From Allopusillimonas ginsengisoli (GTDB lineage Bacteria > Pseudomonadota > Gammaproteobacteria > Burkholderiales > Burkholderiaceae_B), in NCBI RefSeq assembly GCF_004153455.1, contig NZ_SDQE01000003.1:342742-406741 (forward strand): a stretch of DNA of 64,000 nucleotides, in the 5' to 3' direction. The position numbers and the translations under genes are program-made. Positions 1-7,365 of this stretch are shown piece by piece (the stretch's first letter is position 1; every line of letters begins with the position of its first letter). The notes under the pieces were generated by a model that worked only from the letters and a program-made list of their open reading frames with translations, ran no database searches and was not told where the DNA came from.

Positions 1-225
1 TGCCACCATTGGCCGAAACGGAATGATCGTCAGCGGGGTGTAGACCGGTGGCTTGATGAAGTTGTGCAAGTACATGCTGTCGGACTGCCCAGTCGGGATG
101 CGATTGCCGGTATGCTCCATGACCTTGCGACACAGGGCCCGCATCGGTAGATGGCGGTTGACCCATATCCCATAGTCGTTGGCAATCTTCTCGGCCACTG
201 CTTGCTTGAGCTCTTGAGGGTTCAT
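1..225 (-). CDS. Phage protein of unknown function (3' part outside window)
   Basis: Reading leftward from an ATG at 225, the frame is open to the window edge (75 codons). It begins MNPQELKQAVAEKIANDYG. The start overlaps the rusA-like stop in an ATGA arrangement, so it is translationally coupled and belongs to the leftward replication operon. I do not recognise a family. In lambda-type operons this position after the nin genes often holds a late regulator, but nothing in the visible part shows that. Confidence 0.7.
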   Translation of the reverse strand, partial: MNPQELKQAVAEKIANDYGIWVNRHLPMRALCRKVMEHTGNRIPTGQSDSMYLHNFIKPPVYTPLTIIPFRPMVA

Positions 226-596
226 AGTCCTATCTCCACGATTACAAAACCTTGTTTTCGAGTGTCTATCGCCGCGTCGATGGTCAGCGGGCGAAAACAT
301 TTGTCGTCGACTCCCAACGCTTTGGCGATTCCATCCAGGCTTGCTTTGCTGGCAGCCAGAAGATTGTCCAAGTCCCTATGACGCCCGTCAGGCGCTGCGA
401 ACGTGATCTTGACCGGAATGGTTGTTGACAGCGGCATCGTGTTTCGCCCCAATGCAACCAGCGCGCTCATATGCCCGTCCTGGCGAGCCCGTACTTTGGC
501 TTCCTGTGATCGTCCCCAGTGCAGCCCGTTCTTACGGTTGGGCATCAAGCGTGAGTCAACCCAGGGCAAAGTGATGGTCAAGCGGTCAAGTTGCAT
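222..596 (-). CDS. rusA: RusA-family Holliday-junction endonuclease
   Basis: A 124-residue protein, the usual size of RusA. It opens with a strand ending LTITLPWVDSR, as in RusA, and carries the acidic signature DLDNLLAASKASLDG followed by a second acidic pair in GVDD, the metal-binding aspartates of the family. RusA resolves Holliday junctions made during phage replication and recombination. It is the next-to-last visible gene of the leftward operon and overlaps both neighbours. Family assignment is from motif pattern. Confidence 0.82.
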   Translation of the reverse strand: MQLDRLTITLPWVDSRLMPNRKNGLHWGRSQEAKVRARQDGHMSALVALGRNTMPLSTTIPVKITFAAPDGRHRDLDNLLAASKASLDGIAKALGVDDKCFRPLTIDAAIDTRKQGFVIVEIGL

Positions 597-906
597 CCGC
601 GCATTCCTCTTTGTTCAGCTCAATGTTTGCCACAAACAGGCTTATGTGTCGGCTATTGCGCTCCTGCCACAGCCTCATTCCTTCCTTACGCACGGCATCC
701 CAGTCCTGGGAGTCATGGATCCACTCACCATAGGCTGGGCCCTGCGAGCCGCATTCATGACAAGAAACAAAGCCATACGCCATTGCTCCCTCGTCGCCAT
801 AATCGTCTTTGCGTGGAATCGGTCCGCTGAACGGGGATTCGCATACCCACGCTTTGGGCGGGCCTTGGCAAAAGGGGCATGGGGATAGGTATTGATCGTC
901 AGCCAT
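586..906 (-). CDS. Lar-like restriction-alleviation / zinc-ribbon protein
   Basis: A 106-residue protein with an N-terminal CPFCQGPPKAWVC and a central CHECGSQGPAYG, a two-CxxC ribbon like phage Lar-family proteins, followed by a W-x-x-R element (LWQERNSR) near the expected A..WN.R end of that family. Lar proteins of Rac-type prophages modulate host type I restriction. The C-terminal 20 residues are extra. It overlaps rusA by 11 bases. Function is inferred only from the ribbon layout. Confidence 0.62.
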   Translation of the reverse strand: MADDQYLSPCPFCQGPPKAWVCESPFSGPIPRKDDYGDEGAMAYGFVSCHECGSQGPAYGEWIHDSQDWDAVRKEGMRLWQERNSRHISLFVANIELNKEECADAT

Positions 907-1096
907 GGGAAGCCCTCTCCTTTCTCAATATATCGATGGTCTGCTCTCGCTCATGGGTAGGCAGGCCGGCTAAGTATTGGTCTTGCTTTTCGCGGCTGGG
1001 GCGAAGTAGCTTTACGTAGCGCGCATTGCAGGTGATGCAGCCCTTTTGGTAGTAGGGCTGGTGTGTGCAGTGCAGTTGGAATTCAGTCGGAGTCAT
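899..1096 (-). CDS. Small phage protein with His/Cys cluster
   Basis: 65 residues starting MTPTEFQLHCTHQPYYQKG. I chose the ATG at 1096 because a GAGG sequence lies about 9 bases upstream and the start overlaps the end of the HNH gene; an upstream in-frame ATG at 1111 lacks this. Cys/His residues (HCTHQ, CITC) could bind a metal. The rest is charged and helical. No family recognised. Confidence 0.55.
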   Translation of the reverse strand: MTPTEFQLHCTHQPYYQKGCITCNARYVKLLRPSREKQDQYLAGLPTHEREQTIDILRKERASHG

Positions 1097-1586
1097 CGTG
1101 CGCAACCTCATGGCACTTGTCGCAGATCGATATCAGTTCAAACAGAAGCTCGCGCCCAACATGTTTGTACGTGAGATGGTGGACTTGGGTCGCGTTGCGA
1201 CGGCGGCAACCTTGGCACAGATGGTTGTCGCGCTCCAGCACCAAGCGTCGCTTTTCTTTCCATTCGTCTGATTGAAGATAAGCGTTGTAGTTTTCCCAAA
1301 ATTCCGCTTCGCCAGCCTTGCTTGCAGCCTGCGCGCTTAATTGACGCCGTTGCTCCCAATCTTCCTGCAATGCCACATCCCAGTCAGGAACTGGCCCGCC
1401 GTGCATTGCTTCAGCTTTGACCTTGGCTATGGGGTTTCCGACTGGCTCGCCGCATCGCAAACATTGATGCGTATACTGAAACGCTCCGTTCTTAATTTGG
1501 CGACGCCGAATGATCGTGTTTTCGTGTTCGCAGTCGAATTTCACGTGATGTTCCGCGTATGCCTGTCGTTGCAGGTTCAGGCTCAT
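1083..1586 (-). CDS. HNH endonuclease
   Basis: 167 residues. The C-terminal half is a classic HNH fold: YLQSDEWKEKRR, then RDNHLCQGCRRRNATQVHH, ending CDKCHEVAH, giving two CxxC zinc knuckles and the catalytic HH. The N-terminal half has another Cys pair (CLRCG). The ATG directly follows the helicase stop, with AGGAAT upstream. HNH proteins of this layout occur as DNA-processing nucleases in phage replication modules; whether this one nicks, resolves or restricts is not visible. Confidence 0.85.
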   Translation of the reverse strand: MSLNLQRQAYAEHHVKFDCEHENTIIRRRQIKNGAFQYTHQCLRCGEPVGNPIAKVKAEAMHGGPVPDWDVALQEDWEQRRQLSAQAASKAGEAEFWENYNAYLQSDEWKEKRRLVLERDNHLCQGCRRRNATQVHHLTYKHVGRELLFELISICDKCHEVAHDDSD

Positions 1587-2537
1587 CTATATATTCCTCA
1601 TAAAATCGATGGGTTGACGGCGCGAATCGCTCATGTACTGCAGGCTGGCAGGGTCAAACCACAAGAAAGCGTGATCCTCCCAATCGCCGTGCCTGTTCTT
1701 GTCGCAGATCAACATGGCGTCGCACTTTTTCTTGATATCGTCCGGCACCGGGCTACCCTCGTCGCGGCACTTCTTGATGGCCGCCTCTTTGGGCTTGTTG
1801 CGCCAGACCGTGACAAGTTGATCCACCTGGTCGATGATCGCGCCCGATCCCTTCGCGTCAAACTTGCCGGGAATGTCGCGCTCGCTTTCCTTTTTTCTGC
1901 TGTGATGCACGAGATGAATATGCATCTCGCACTCGCGAGCCAGTCGGCACAATTGGTCTACAAATGCCTTTTGTCCATTCATGTCATCTTCGCCGTGAAC
2001 GCACTTCATCATGCTATCGATGACAAAATGCTTGAGGCTCAGTTCCTGATGGCAATAGCGAATAACGGCGAAAAGCTGCTCTGGTCGAATGGCGCCCAAA
2101 TGGTCGTAGATCCAGACCTTCCCGCGTAGCCAGGACATCATCTTCCTGATGTAGCCCTCGGACGGCTGGCTCGTAGTCGCCAATTGGCGCAGCATTCTAG
2201 GCACGTTTTTCAGCGGCGGCATCTCAAAAGACCCGATGCATACCGGCTCACCTTGGGCGGCAAAGCCGAGACACGCCTGATTAAGCAGCTGGCTTTTACC
2301 ATGGCCATTAATCCCCAGCCACAAGGTCACTTCCCCTGGGCGGAAGCGCAATCCATCGTGTGTGGCGGGCCATGGGAGTTTTGCGCCCTGCGCCTCTTGC
2401 TCGCCGTTCTTAAAAACATCAATGATGGCCTGCGTCCAAGAATCCACGCTCTTGACCTTGATGCGCGGCTCGGATTCCTGCATGTAGCGTTGCCAGTCGA
2501 TGTCATCGTCCTGAACGAGGGGGATTACGTTGTGCAT
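1587..2537 (-). CDS. DnaB-like replicative helicase / RecA-fold ATPase
   Basis: 316 residues from the ATG at 2537 (AGGA upstream). The RecA-fold core is clear: a Walker A variant GINGHGKSQ, a Walker B strand ending FVIDSMMK, then HLVHHSRK and a region ending ICDKNRHGDWED typical of phage DnaB/Twinkle-type helicases. There is no DnaB N-terminal domain, so it is a short P-loop helicase. With the DUF1376 protein upstream it forms the phage's initiator/helicase pair, the counterpart of lambda O-P. A longer reading from 2600 lacks a ribosome site. Confidence 0.85.
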   Translation of the reverse strand: MHNVIPLVQDDDIDWQRYMQESEPRIKVKSVDSWTQAIIDVFKNGEQEAQGAKLPWPATHDGLRFRPGEVTLWLGINGHGKSQLLNQACLGFAAQGEPVCIGSFEMPPLKNVPRMLRQLATTSQPSEGYIRKMMSWLRGKVWIYDHLGAIRPEQLFAVIRYCHQELSLKHFVIDSMMKCVHGEDDMNGQKAFVDQLCRLARECEMHIHLVHHSRKKESERDIPGKFDAKGSGAIIDQVDQLVTVWRNKPKEAAIKKCRDEGSPVPDDIKKKCDAMLICDKNRHGDWEDHAFLWFDPASLQYMSDSRRQPIDFMRNI

Positions 2538-2866
2538 GTTGGCATTCCTGTGTCGTGAAATACGCCAGCACCGCTCGCTATGATGCGCAGCGGCTGACAT
2601 GGAAGAATTTGCGCGTACGCCTGACGCAGGCGGTCAACGTTTTGGCCTTGCAGATGGACAATGACGCCGGTCAGAAACCGGAAGTCCAGAGTCCCAATAC
2701 GCTCCTTGGCGTCGATATGTACCTCTGGCGGCAGGCCGGACTCAAGCAGGTCTTCAGCGTCCACGAACTGAGGCATCTTTGCATCCGGTTCGAGCAGAAA
2801 CACCCAAGCCTGCGACGGCTTTTTGCCCATGCGGCGCAGCTCCTTGATCGCCATGTGTCCACGCAT
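2525..2866 (-). CDS. Phage protein of unknown function
   Basis: 113 residues. Its start shares one base with the stop of the DUF1376 gene (TGATG), with GGAGGG just upstream, and its end overlaps the helicase start by 13 bases. The position between initiator and helicase suggests a loader or adaptor, but I see no diagnostic motif. It is mixed alpha/beta in character with no membrane segment. Confidence 0.6.
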   Translation of the reverse strand: MRGHMAIKELRRMGKKPSQAWVFLLEPDAKMPQFVDAEDLLESGLPPEVHIDAKERIGTLDFRFLTGVIVHLQGQNVDRLRQAYAQILPCQPLRIIASGAGVFHDTGMPTCTT

Positions 2867-3600
2867 CAGACCATCCCTCCGAAGCGGTCACCAGTCTCGG
2901 CCTGCTTGATCGGGTAGAACGTGTCCCAAGCATGCAGAATGGATTGCTCGAGCAGCGATTCCACGCTATGGCCTTCATTCCGCAGAGACTCGAGCTTGCC
3001 CACAGCCAAGCGTCTGGCACGGTCGGTCATCGGCTTTTTGCGCTTCTTGCGCACAGCTTCAAACTCGCCCCATAGATCTGAAGGCACCCAATCGGGAAGT
3101 TTCCAGACCTCGGCCCCCTGGCAAGGGGGTAGGGGGTTATTAATGGTATTGGGTAATGGGATTGGGAGCTTTACGTTTGCTTTTTTCTGGGTTTGCTCTG
3201 GGTTATCGTCTGGGTTTTGATCAGCTAACCCAGAAATAACCGGCTGGGTTTCTTCTGGGTTTTGTTCGGGCTTCTGTTTTGGTGGTCTTCCGCCCTTCTT
3301 TCCATTAGCTCTTGCTTTCTCCGCAATAACCCGAGCCTTTTCAATTTCCTCGTCGCAACGCGAATGCGTCCAGCCAGAGTCGGTTTGCTCAAAGAACTCA
3401 TCAAGCACTACGTCAATGGCTTGTTGCTCTTCCTTTGCGCGTGCCCTGGCTAGCCTATAGACGGCCTTCCTCTCAGCAGGGAGGGGCTTCTCGCTTGAGT
3501 AATACAGATCAAGCAGCCGGCGATAGGCGCCATCCTCGACCATCGTCAGGTGCGCGGTTGCTGTGATGTAGTCACCAATATGGTGCGGGTAATAATTCAC
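2866..3600 (-). CDS. DUF1376 (YdaU-like) phage replication-initiator protein
   Basis: 244 residues with the DUF1376 N-terminus (YPHHIGDYI, then EDGAYRRLLDLYY). A basic GKKGGRPPK stretch and a low-complexity linker with short repeats of the form NPE(E)TQ follow, then a C-terminal helical region. Proteins of this family replace lambda O in many prophages. The linker is rich in Asn, Pro, Gln and Glu and probably disordered. It overlaps the next gene upstream by an ATGA junction. Confidence 0.85.
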   Translation of the reverse strand: MNYYPHHIGDYITATAHLTMVEDGAYRRLLDLYYSSEKPLPAERKAVYRLARARAKEEQQAIDVVLDEFFEQTDSGWTHSRCDEEIEKARVIAEKARANGKKGGRPPKQKPEQNPEETQPVISGLADQNPDDNPEQTQKKANVKLPIPLPNTINNPLPPCQGAEVWKLPDWVPSDLWGEFEAVRKKRKKPMTDRARRLAVGKLESLRNEGHSVESLLEQSILHAWDTFYPIKQAETGDRFGGMV

Positions 3601-3971
3601 GCCGCCTCCCTATCCGCATGCACAACCCTTGCCAGCGGCTGGATAGCGATCTTGTAGGCTGTCTCAGCTTCCACTGACCACTGATTGCGTTGAATGAGCA
3701 ATGCCCTGGTAGCGTCCACGTATTCCCATTCGCGGCGCCAGCGTTCTTCTCGGGTCAGGTTCCCGCCTTGGTCGTGTTCGCGGTGAGCATCAGGACTGAT
3801 AGGAAATGTGAGGCTGTCGCATGCCTTGGTGCCCATGCCTTTATTGAAATTAACGTGCCCGCATTGGCTGGGTCCGTGCCTGCCAGTGACGACACAAGGA
3901 AGGCTTGCTACCAGTCTGCGATGCTTTTCTGAGCGCCAGGGCTTGGTTTTGGGGAAAGAAATGTTGTTCAT
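3597..3971 (-). CDS. DUF968/Ref-like putative nuclease
   Basis: 124 residues. The pattern SEKHRRLVASLPCVVTG, then CGHVNFNKGMGTKACD, then PISPDAHREHDQGG places Cys and His residues as in the DUF968 and RecA-dependent nuclease (Ref) families of phages, which use a zinc-bound HNH-type site. It sits in the nin-like part of the operon, next to NinB. Both junctions are ATGA overlaps. The exact family is uncertain; a metal-dependent DNA-processing role is the reasonable inference. Confidence 0.6.
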   Translation of the reverse strand: MNNISFPKTKPWRSEKHRRLVASLPCVVTGRHGPSQCGHVNFNKGMGTKACDSLTFPISPDAHREHDQGGNLTREERWRREWEYVDATRALLIQRNQWSVEAETAYKIAIQPLARVVHADREAA

Positions 3972-4471
3972 ACATCACATCCCAGAGTGCTGCCCACATG
4001 AAAGACCTTTTTTGCGTATAGATATGCTTTGTGTGCTTCCTCTGCTCGTTTATACCGACCTAAAAACATGACATGACGATCAATAGAAATGCTTGCTACG
4101 TACTTGTTTTTATCCCTATCAAAATACACACCCAAAAAACCAGATGAATTCCGTTTCGTGGGGGCGCGAAAGTTATGCATATTTATGTGGTGTGGAACGT
4201 CGCGTAAATTTTCTATACGGTTGTCGCTTGAAATACCATTGATGTGATCAATTTCGAATTTCGGCATTTCTCCATTGACATAAAGCCATGCGAGTCGATG
4301 GGCCTTATATAAATGACCGTCGACACGAATCAGGACACGCCCCCTACTGTTGCATCCCGCAACTTTCCCCTTGACTTTTCTAGATCCAGCGCCGAAATCA
4401 CGCCAGATGAAAATTCCAGTTTCGGGGTTGTAATGCAAAAGCGTCATCAATCTTTCTTGCGTCAGCATCAT
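3968..4471 (-). CDS. HNH endonuclease with AP2-type DNA-binding domain
   Basis: 167 residues. The N-terminal half contains HRLAWLYVNGEMP, then EIDHINGISSDNRIENLR, the HNH_3 signature. The C-terminal half (SSGFLGVYFDRDKNKYVAS through FLGRYKRAEEAHKAY) is an AP2 domain. This two-domain layout is typical of phage homing-type endonucleases. Its codons are more AT-rich than its neighbours', suggesting later acquisition. It is nevertheless joined to both neighbours by 4-base ATGA overlaps, so it is fully integrated in the operon. Confidence 0.87.
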   Translation of the reverse strand: MMLTQERLMTLLHYNPETGIFIWRDFGAGSRKVKGKVAGCNSRGRVLIRVDGHLYKAHRLAWLYVNGEMPKFEIDHINGISSDNRIENLRDVPHHINMHNFRAPTKRNSSGFLGVYFDRDKNKYVASISIDRHVMFLGRYKRAEEAHKAYLYAKKVFHVGSTLGCDV

Positions 4472-4911
4472 GCCGCCACCTCTTGATCAGGAAACGCCAG
4501 AATCACGCCCTTCTCATAGAAATCACCCTGTACTGCCTCGGCGTACTTGCTCAATTGCTCCTTGCTCATGAGGCTTGTTACGGGCCAGTGACGCATAGCG
4601 ATCAGTTTCTTCTCATAGGAAAGCGGCTTGATCACTGCGTCGTACGCCTCGCGAAACTCCCCATCCTCGGCCCTCAGGATCGAAACACCGTGATGAAGCT
4701 TGCAGTAGCACTTCCATCCGAGCGCATCGTCCTCGCGCAGTTCGCGGGCAAGCTGCTCATACCACGCGTGGGTGATGTTGTTTTGAGGAAGGCTGCGGGC
4801 CTTGCCTGTTTTGACAGTTAGGCGCAGAAAGCGATGGCGCTGGTACATTTCGCGCAGCTGCCCGAAGACGCTTTGCAGTGACTGGTCGCTGTTGATGATG
4901 GCGGTGCTCAT
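4468..4911 (-). CDS. ninB: NinB/Orf-family recombination protein
   Basis: 147 residues with the NinB pattern: a TVKTGKARSLPQNN element, then WYEQLARELRED, KCYCKLHHGVSI and, near the end, MSKEQLSKYAEAVQGDFYE followed by a GV. NinB (lambda Orf) is a mediator that helps load a recombinase or annealing protein onto SSB-coated DNA. It would work with the ERF protein encoded at 14635. Coupled to both neighbours by ATGA overlaps. Confidence 0.85.
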   Translation of the reverse strand: MSTAIINSDQSLQSVFGQLREMYQRHRFLRLTVKTGKARSLPQNNITHAWYEQLARELREDDALGWKCYCKLHHGVSILRAEDGEFREAYDAVIKPLSYEKKLIAMRHWPVTSLMSKEQLSKYAEAVQGDFYEKGVILAFPDQEVAA

Positions 4912-5276
4912 GCCAGCCCCGCTTTTTTCAGCAAAGGCATGAGAGACGCGATAGCCTGCAAGGCTTCTGCACTGGCAGCCTCCTTTTCCACCGACTTGCC
5001 ATTGTTCAGAAACTTTTCGACCAAGTAGTAAATAGGCGTGAAGTCGCCAGATTTCTCTAGGTAAAGCTCGAACTCGTCGACGCCAAACTTGCGCTGATGG
5101 TCTTCGCTTAATTGATTACCCAAGTTCCCCGGTGACTCGTTCAAATCTATGGCGGTCCTTGATAGGCCGCGCTTATAGATACCCGTGGCGATGCAATCCC
5201 GAAGGTTGCGATGGCGCTCCAAAAGGCCCGGCTCGAAGTCCAGTGTCATCTGTGTTTTTTCGGCTGTGATAGTCAC
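4908..5276 (-). CDS. CII-like / CP76-family phage regulatory protein
   Basis: 122 residues. A helical segment IYKRGLSRTAIDLNESPGN followed by LGNQLSED, then an acidic ELYLEKSGDFTPIYYLVEKF, resembles the phage regulatory CII (CP76) family. It is the first gene of the coupled replication operon, the place of cII in lambda. It should be a DNA-binding regulator of the lysis-lysogeny choice; its target is not visible. Confidence 0.6.
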   Translation of the reverse strand: MTITAEKTQMTLDFEPGLLERHRNLRDCIATGIYKRGLSRTAIDLNESPGNLGNQLSEDHQRKFGVDEFELYLEKSGDFTPIYYLVEKFLNNGKSVEKEAASAEALQAIASLMPLLKKAGLA

Positions 5277-5440
5277 TGATAAATCCTTTTGTCAGTCGTT
5301 GTCACACGGGTGGAAAAAAATAGAGGCTATGAACACAACGCAAAAATTACGCATGACTCTCTGCCTCAAAATGGGCGGCCCGCTCCATTCCCTTATGATT
5401 GGTGTTCTCACGCATCAAACAATTAGGGAAGGATCGGAAC

Positions 5441-5812
5441 ATGGCAATCAATTGGGAGTTCTTGCTGGGCCTGTTATTGCCCGCATACGGATTTGGGTTT
5501 ATTTGGTTGATAAAGACTGCCAGAGAGGATTCAGCGTTGTATGCATTGGTGGAATCGCATTTGAAGCGCGTGCTTATCGCATTCCAGGTCGCAGTCATTC
5601 TTGTTGTTGTTTGGGCTCGATTCTCAACAAGGTTCAGCGAGGCAATGGTGGAAGCTTTGAGCTCCATGACCGTTGTGGCGATAATCATGACCAATATCGT
5701 GCAAGGCTCTTTCGCATTCTTCAGGCGCATCGCATCGCTCCCGGCGAAAGAGTCATGCACAACAGAATCGCCAAAGCAGCCCACGAAAAACCCCACAGCA
5801 TTGCCCGAATAA
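5441..5812 (+). CDS. Small membrane protein, antisense between cro-like and cII-like genes
   Basis: 123 residues from the ATG at 5441, which has GAAGGA upstream. Three hydrophobic segments are apparent (about residues 5-22, 40-60 and 72-90), then a polar Pro/Thr tail. It runs against the surrounding leftward operon and converges with the cro-like gene. A membrane protein in the immunity region could be an exclusion protein, but that is inference from position. No family recognised. Confidence 0.62.
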   Translation: MAINWEFLLGLLLPAYGFGFIWLIKTAREDSALYALVESHLKRVLIAFQVAVILVVVWARFSTRFSEAMVEALSSMTVVAIIMTNIVQGSFAFFRRIASLPAKESCTTESPKQPTKNPTALPE

Positions 5813-5820
5813 GATCTTTT

Positions 5821-6036
5821 TTAGACATGCTCAGCCTCTTTGGTGGAGCGGGCAGTGAAGTAGGAGTGCAGCGCTTCGATGGTGCTGATGCGCGGGTCTT
5901 TCACCTCGCCCGATCGAATCTTCTTGATCGTGCTTTCGGGCACACCTGTATCGTCGGCGAGTTGCGGCAGCGAACTCCACTTCACACCGCGAAGCTGGGC
6001 AACCACACTAAAGAGAAGAGTTGATGTCTGTTCCAT
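5821..6036 (-). CDS. Cro-like HTH regulator, possibly leaderless
   Basis: 71 residues with an HTH (SLPQLADDTGVPESTIKKIR). It is the first gene of the leftward lytic side, the position of cro. The promoter TTGCAA-N17-GATAAT on this strand ends at 6043, so transcription should begin at about 6036, exactly the A of this ATG. An alternative ATG at 6042-6040 touches the -10 box and could not be in the message. Both operators overlap or flank the promoter, implying autoregulation. Confidence 0.75.
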   Translation of the reverse strand: MEQTSTLLFSVVAQLRGVKWSSLPQLADDTGVPESTIKKIRSGEVKDPRISTIEALHSYFTARSTKEAEHV

Positions 6037-6042
6037 GCGCAT

Positions 6043-6071
6043 ATTATCAACTCATATATGGGTTATTGCAA
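6043..6071 (-). promoter_or_regulatory. Leftward PR-like promoter
   Basis: Read leftward: -35 TTGCAA (6071-6066), 17-base spacer, -10 GATAAT (6048-6043). The spacer is filled by operator 6049-6064 and the -35 overlaps operator 6070-6085, so the repressor would block it. Predicted start is about 6036. Confidence 0.75.
6049..6064. promoter_or_regulatory. Phage operator OR-a
   Basis: AACTCATATATGGGTT, an imperfect palindrome with half-site AACYC and a 6-base centre. It lies inside the leftward promoter. The same pattern recurs at 6070, 9213, 9235 and 9266. Confidence 0.8.
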
Positions 6072-6085
6072 CCCGCACTTGGGTT
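6070..6085. promoter_or_regulatory. Phage operator OR-b
   Basis: AACCCGCACTTGGGTT, same half-sites, 21 bases (two helical turns) from OR-a. This spacing would allow cooperative dimer binding on one DNA face. Confidence 0.8.
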
Positions 6086-6109
6086 ACAGATTCTGGGAAC
6101 ATCCCAGAT

Positions 6110-6505
6110 ATGAGTACGAATGCCATGAAAACTCTCGCCGAAACGATGAACCGCCTCATTGGGCCGGAGGGTATCTACTCGTCCAATGTGACCGCTAGCG
6201 CTGCGTCTCAGGGTGCAGTGACACGTTCGACATTCGATCGCCTACGCAATGGCAGCAAAATTGGCGCCTCCGCTGTGGCCATAGATAAACTTGATGGCGT
6301 GGCAGACGCTTTTGGTGTCAAGGTGTGGCAGTTGTTTGTGCCAGGAATGGACCCCCGCTACTACGTTCCAGCTCTTGCAGAAGAAGGCGCGGCATCTGAC
6401 CTGAGCGCCGATGAAAAGCGCTTGCTAAACGCCTATAGAGCACTTGGCAAAAAAGAGCAGCAGTACCTTATTTCGGACGCCGAGAAGTACCTAGGGAATA
6501 AATAA
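6110..6505 (+). CDS. CI-like XRE-family prophage repressor without S24 domain
   Basis: 131 residues from the ATG at 6110. An XRE-type HTH spans roughly residues 28-65 (GAVTRSTFDRLRNGSKIG, then a segment ending FGVKVWQLFVPG). The remaining region (ALAEEGAASDLSADEKRLL onward) is a short helical oligomerisation tail. There is no S24/LexA-like peptidase domain, so RecA-stimulated self-cleavage is not expected. It lies divergent to the cro-like gene across the operators, the position of cI. Which of the two is the maintenance repressor is inferred from position. Confidence 0.78.
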   Translation: MSTNAMKTLAETMNRLIGPEGIYSSNVTASAASQGAVTRSTFDRLRNGSKIGASAVAIDKLDGVADAFGVKVWQLFVPGMDPRYYVPALAEEGAASDLSADEKRLLNAYRALGKKEQQYLISDAEKYLGNK

Positions 6506-6510
6506 ATTTA

Positions 6511-6546
6511 GCCCGTATTTGTAGTGAGTACTCACCTACAACGGGC
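6511..6546. repeat. Long hairpin after the cI-like gene
   Basis: GCCCG pairs with CGGGC, TTGTAG with CTACAA and TGAG with CTCA around a two-base turn. No T-run follows, so it is either a weak terminator, an mRNA-stabilising hairpin or a binding palindrome. Confidence 0.6.
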
Positions 6547-6583
6547 GGAAGGTAACGAAAGATTAGTTTGATGTGAACATGTA

Positions 6584-6970
6584 ATGGAAATCATCATATT
6601 CTGGGTTCTCGCCTCGATCGCTATCGGAGTGTGGGCAGGCAATAAAGGGCGCAGCGGCTTCGCCTGGTTCATTTTGGCCGTATTAATCAGCCCGATACTG
6701 GCCGCCATCTTTCTAGCGGCATCGAGTGATCTAAGTAAAAACCCAGTCGCAGCACTGGAAGCGCCCAGCCCTAAAACTCACGTAACTTGCCCAGACTGCG
6801 CGGAGATGGTGAAAAAAGAGGCTCGGGTGTGCAAACACTGCGGTTGCAAACTTACGCCCGTGGTCGAAGCCCCTGTTCCCACGGTCGGCGGCACCGGACT
6901 GACCGGGCGTCAAATTATTGGAATTGTTTTGGCACTGTTACTCGCCTACGGAATTTTTTCAGGCCGATAA
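6584..6970 (+). CDS. Membrane protein with central zinc ribbon
   Basis: 128 residues. Hydrophobic segments at about 2-18 and 25-45, then a zinc ribbon (CPDCAEMVKKEARVCKHCG), a Pro-rich stretch, and a third hydrophobic segment near the C-terminus. This is a common small bacterial membrane zinc-ribbon layout with no assigned reaction. In a prophage accessory block directly after the repressor it may be a lysogenic-conversion or exclusion gene; that is inference. Confidence 0.72.
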   Translation: MEIIIFWVLASIAIGVWAGNKGRSGFAWFILAVLISPILAAIFLAASSDLSKNPVAALEAPSPKTHVTCPDCAEMVKKEARVCKHCGCKLTPVVEAPVPTVGGTGLTGRQIIGIVLALLLAYGIFSGR

Positions 6971-6992
6971 GCGACCCAACACCCACTGAGCC

Positions 6993-7124
6993 ATGGACAT
7001 AAACTACGGCATCTACTTCATCCTCGCAGGCCTGGTCTGTCTGGCTGTCTTGTTGGTTATCAGGCTTTGGGATGCGCGGCAGAAGCGTAAGTGGAGGAAG
7101 AAATGGCCGATGGAGGGGCGGTAG
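6993..7124 (+). CDS. Small single-span membrane protein
   Basis: 43 residues starting MDINYGIYFILAGLVCLAV: one transmembrane helix followed by a strongly basic tail (WDARQKRKWRKKW), so the C-terminus should be cytoplasmic. It begins 22 bases after the zinc-ribbon membrane gene and is probably co-transcribed. Function unknown. Confidence 0.5.
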   Translation: MDINYGIYFILAGLVCLAVLLVIRLWDARQKRKWRKKWPMEGR

Positions 7125-7213
7125 GCGGCGAAAACTTAGCGGTGTTTGGGAATGTGAAGATGAATAGGCTGCAAGGTGGCCGCCTTAAAATCAATTAAAA
7201 CAGGAGGTTATAT

Positions 7214-7285
7214 ATGAATGATCAACGCGTGGGGGCCGCCCAAAAACAGATGCCGCTTGATCGCTGGTATAGGAGAAATTCATGA
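7214..7285 (+). CDS. Short translated leader peptide upstream of HicA (putative)
   Basis: 23 codons starting MNDQRVGAAQKQMPLDRWY behind a strong AGGAGG sequence. Its TGA overlaps the ATG of the next small reading frame (ATGA). The strength of the ribosome site and the chain of overlaps suggest real translation, perhaps to couple translation of the hicAB genes. Confidence 0.42.
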   Translation: MNDQRVGAAQKQMPLDRWYRRNS

Positions 7286-7365
7286 TGAGGACATTTCCCT
7301 GTTCGACACTGGAGCATCGCCATGCTATGCTCAGGAACTTTGACACCATATGTAGTGTCATATGA
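7282..7365 (+). CDS. Second short peptide coupled to HicA (putative)
   Basis: 27 codons starting MMRTFPCSTLEHRHAM, preceded by AGGAG. Its TGA overlaps the HicA start ATG at 7362. It links leader peptide, HicA and HicB into a chain of 4-base overlaps. No function is evident apart from coupling. Confidence 0.4.
   Translation: MMRTFPCSTLEHRHAMLRNFDTICSVI
7341..7360. promoter_or_regulatory. Palindrome just before hicA
   Basis: TGACAC and GTGTCA are separated by 8 bases and end directly before the hicA start. HicB proteins with ribbon-helix-helix domains repress their own operon, so this is a candidate HicB operator or translational operator. Confidence 0.45.

Noticed and set aside
5347..5796. 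149-codon frame antisense to the membrane protein at 5441
   Set aside because: It mirrors the coding frame of the membrane protein and has no ribosome site; its composition is typical of a shadow.
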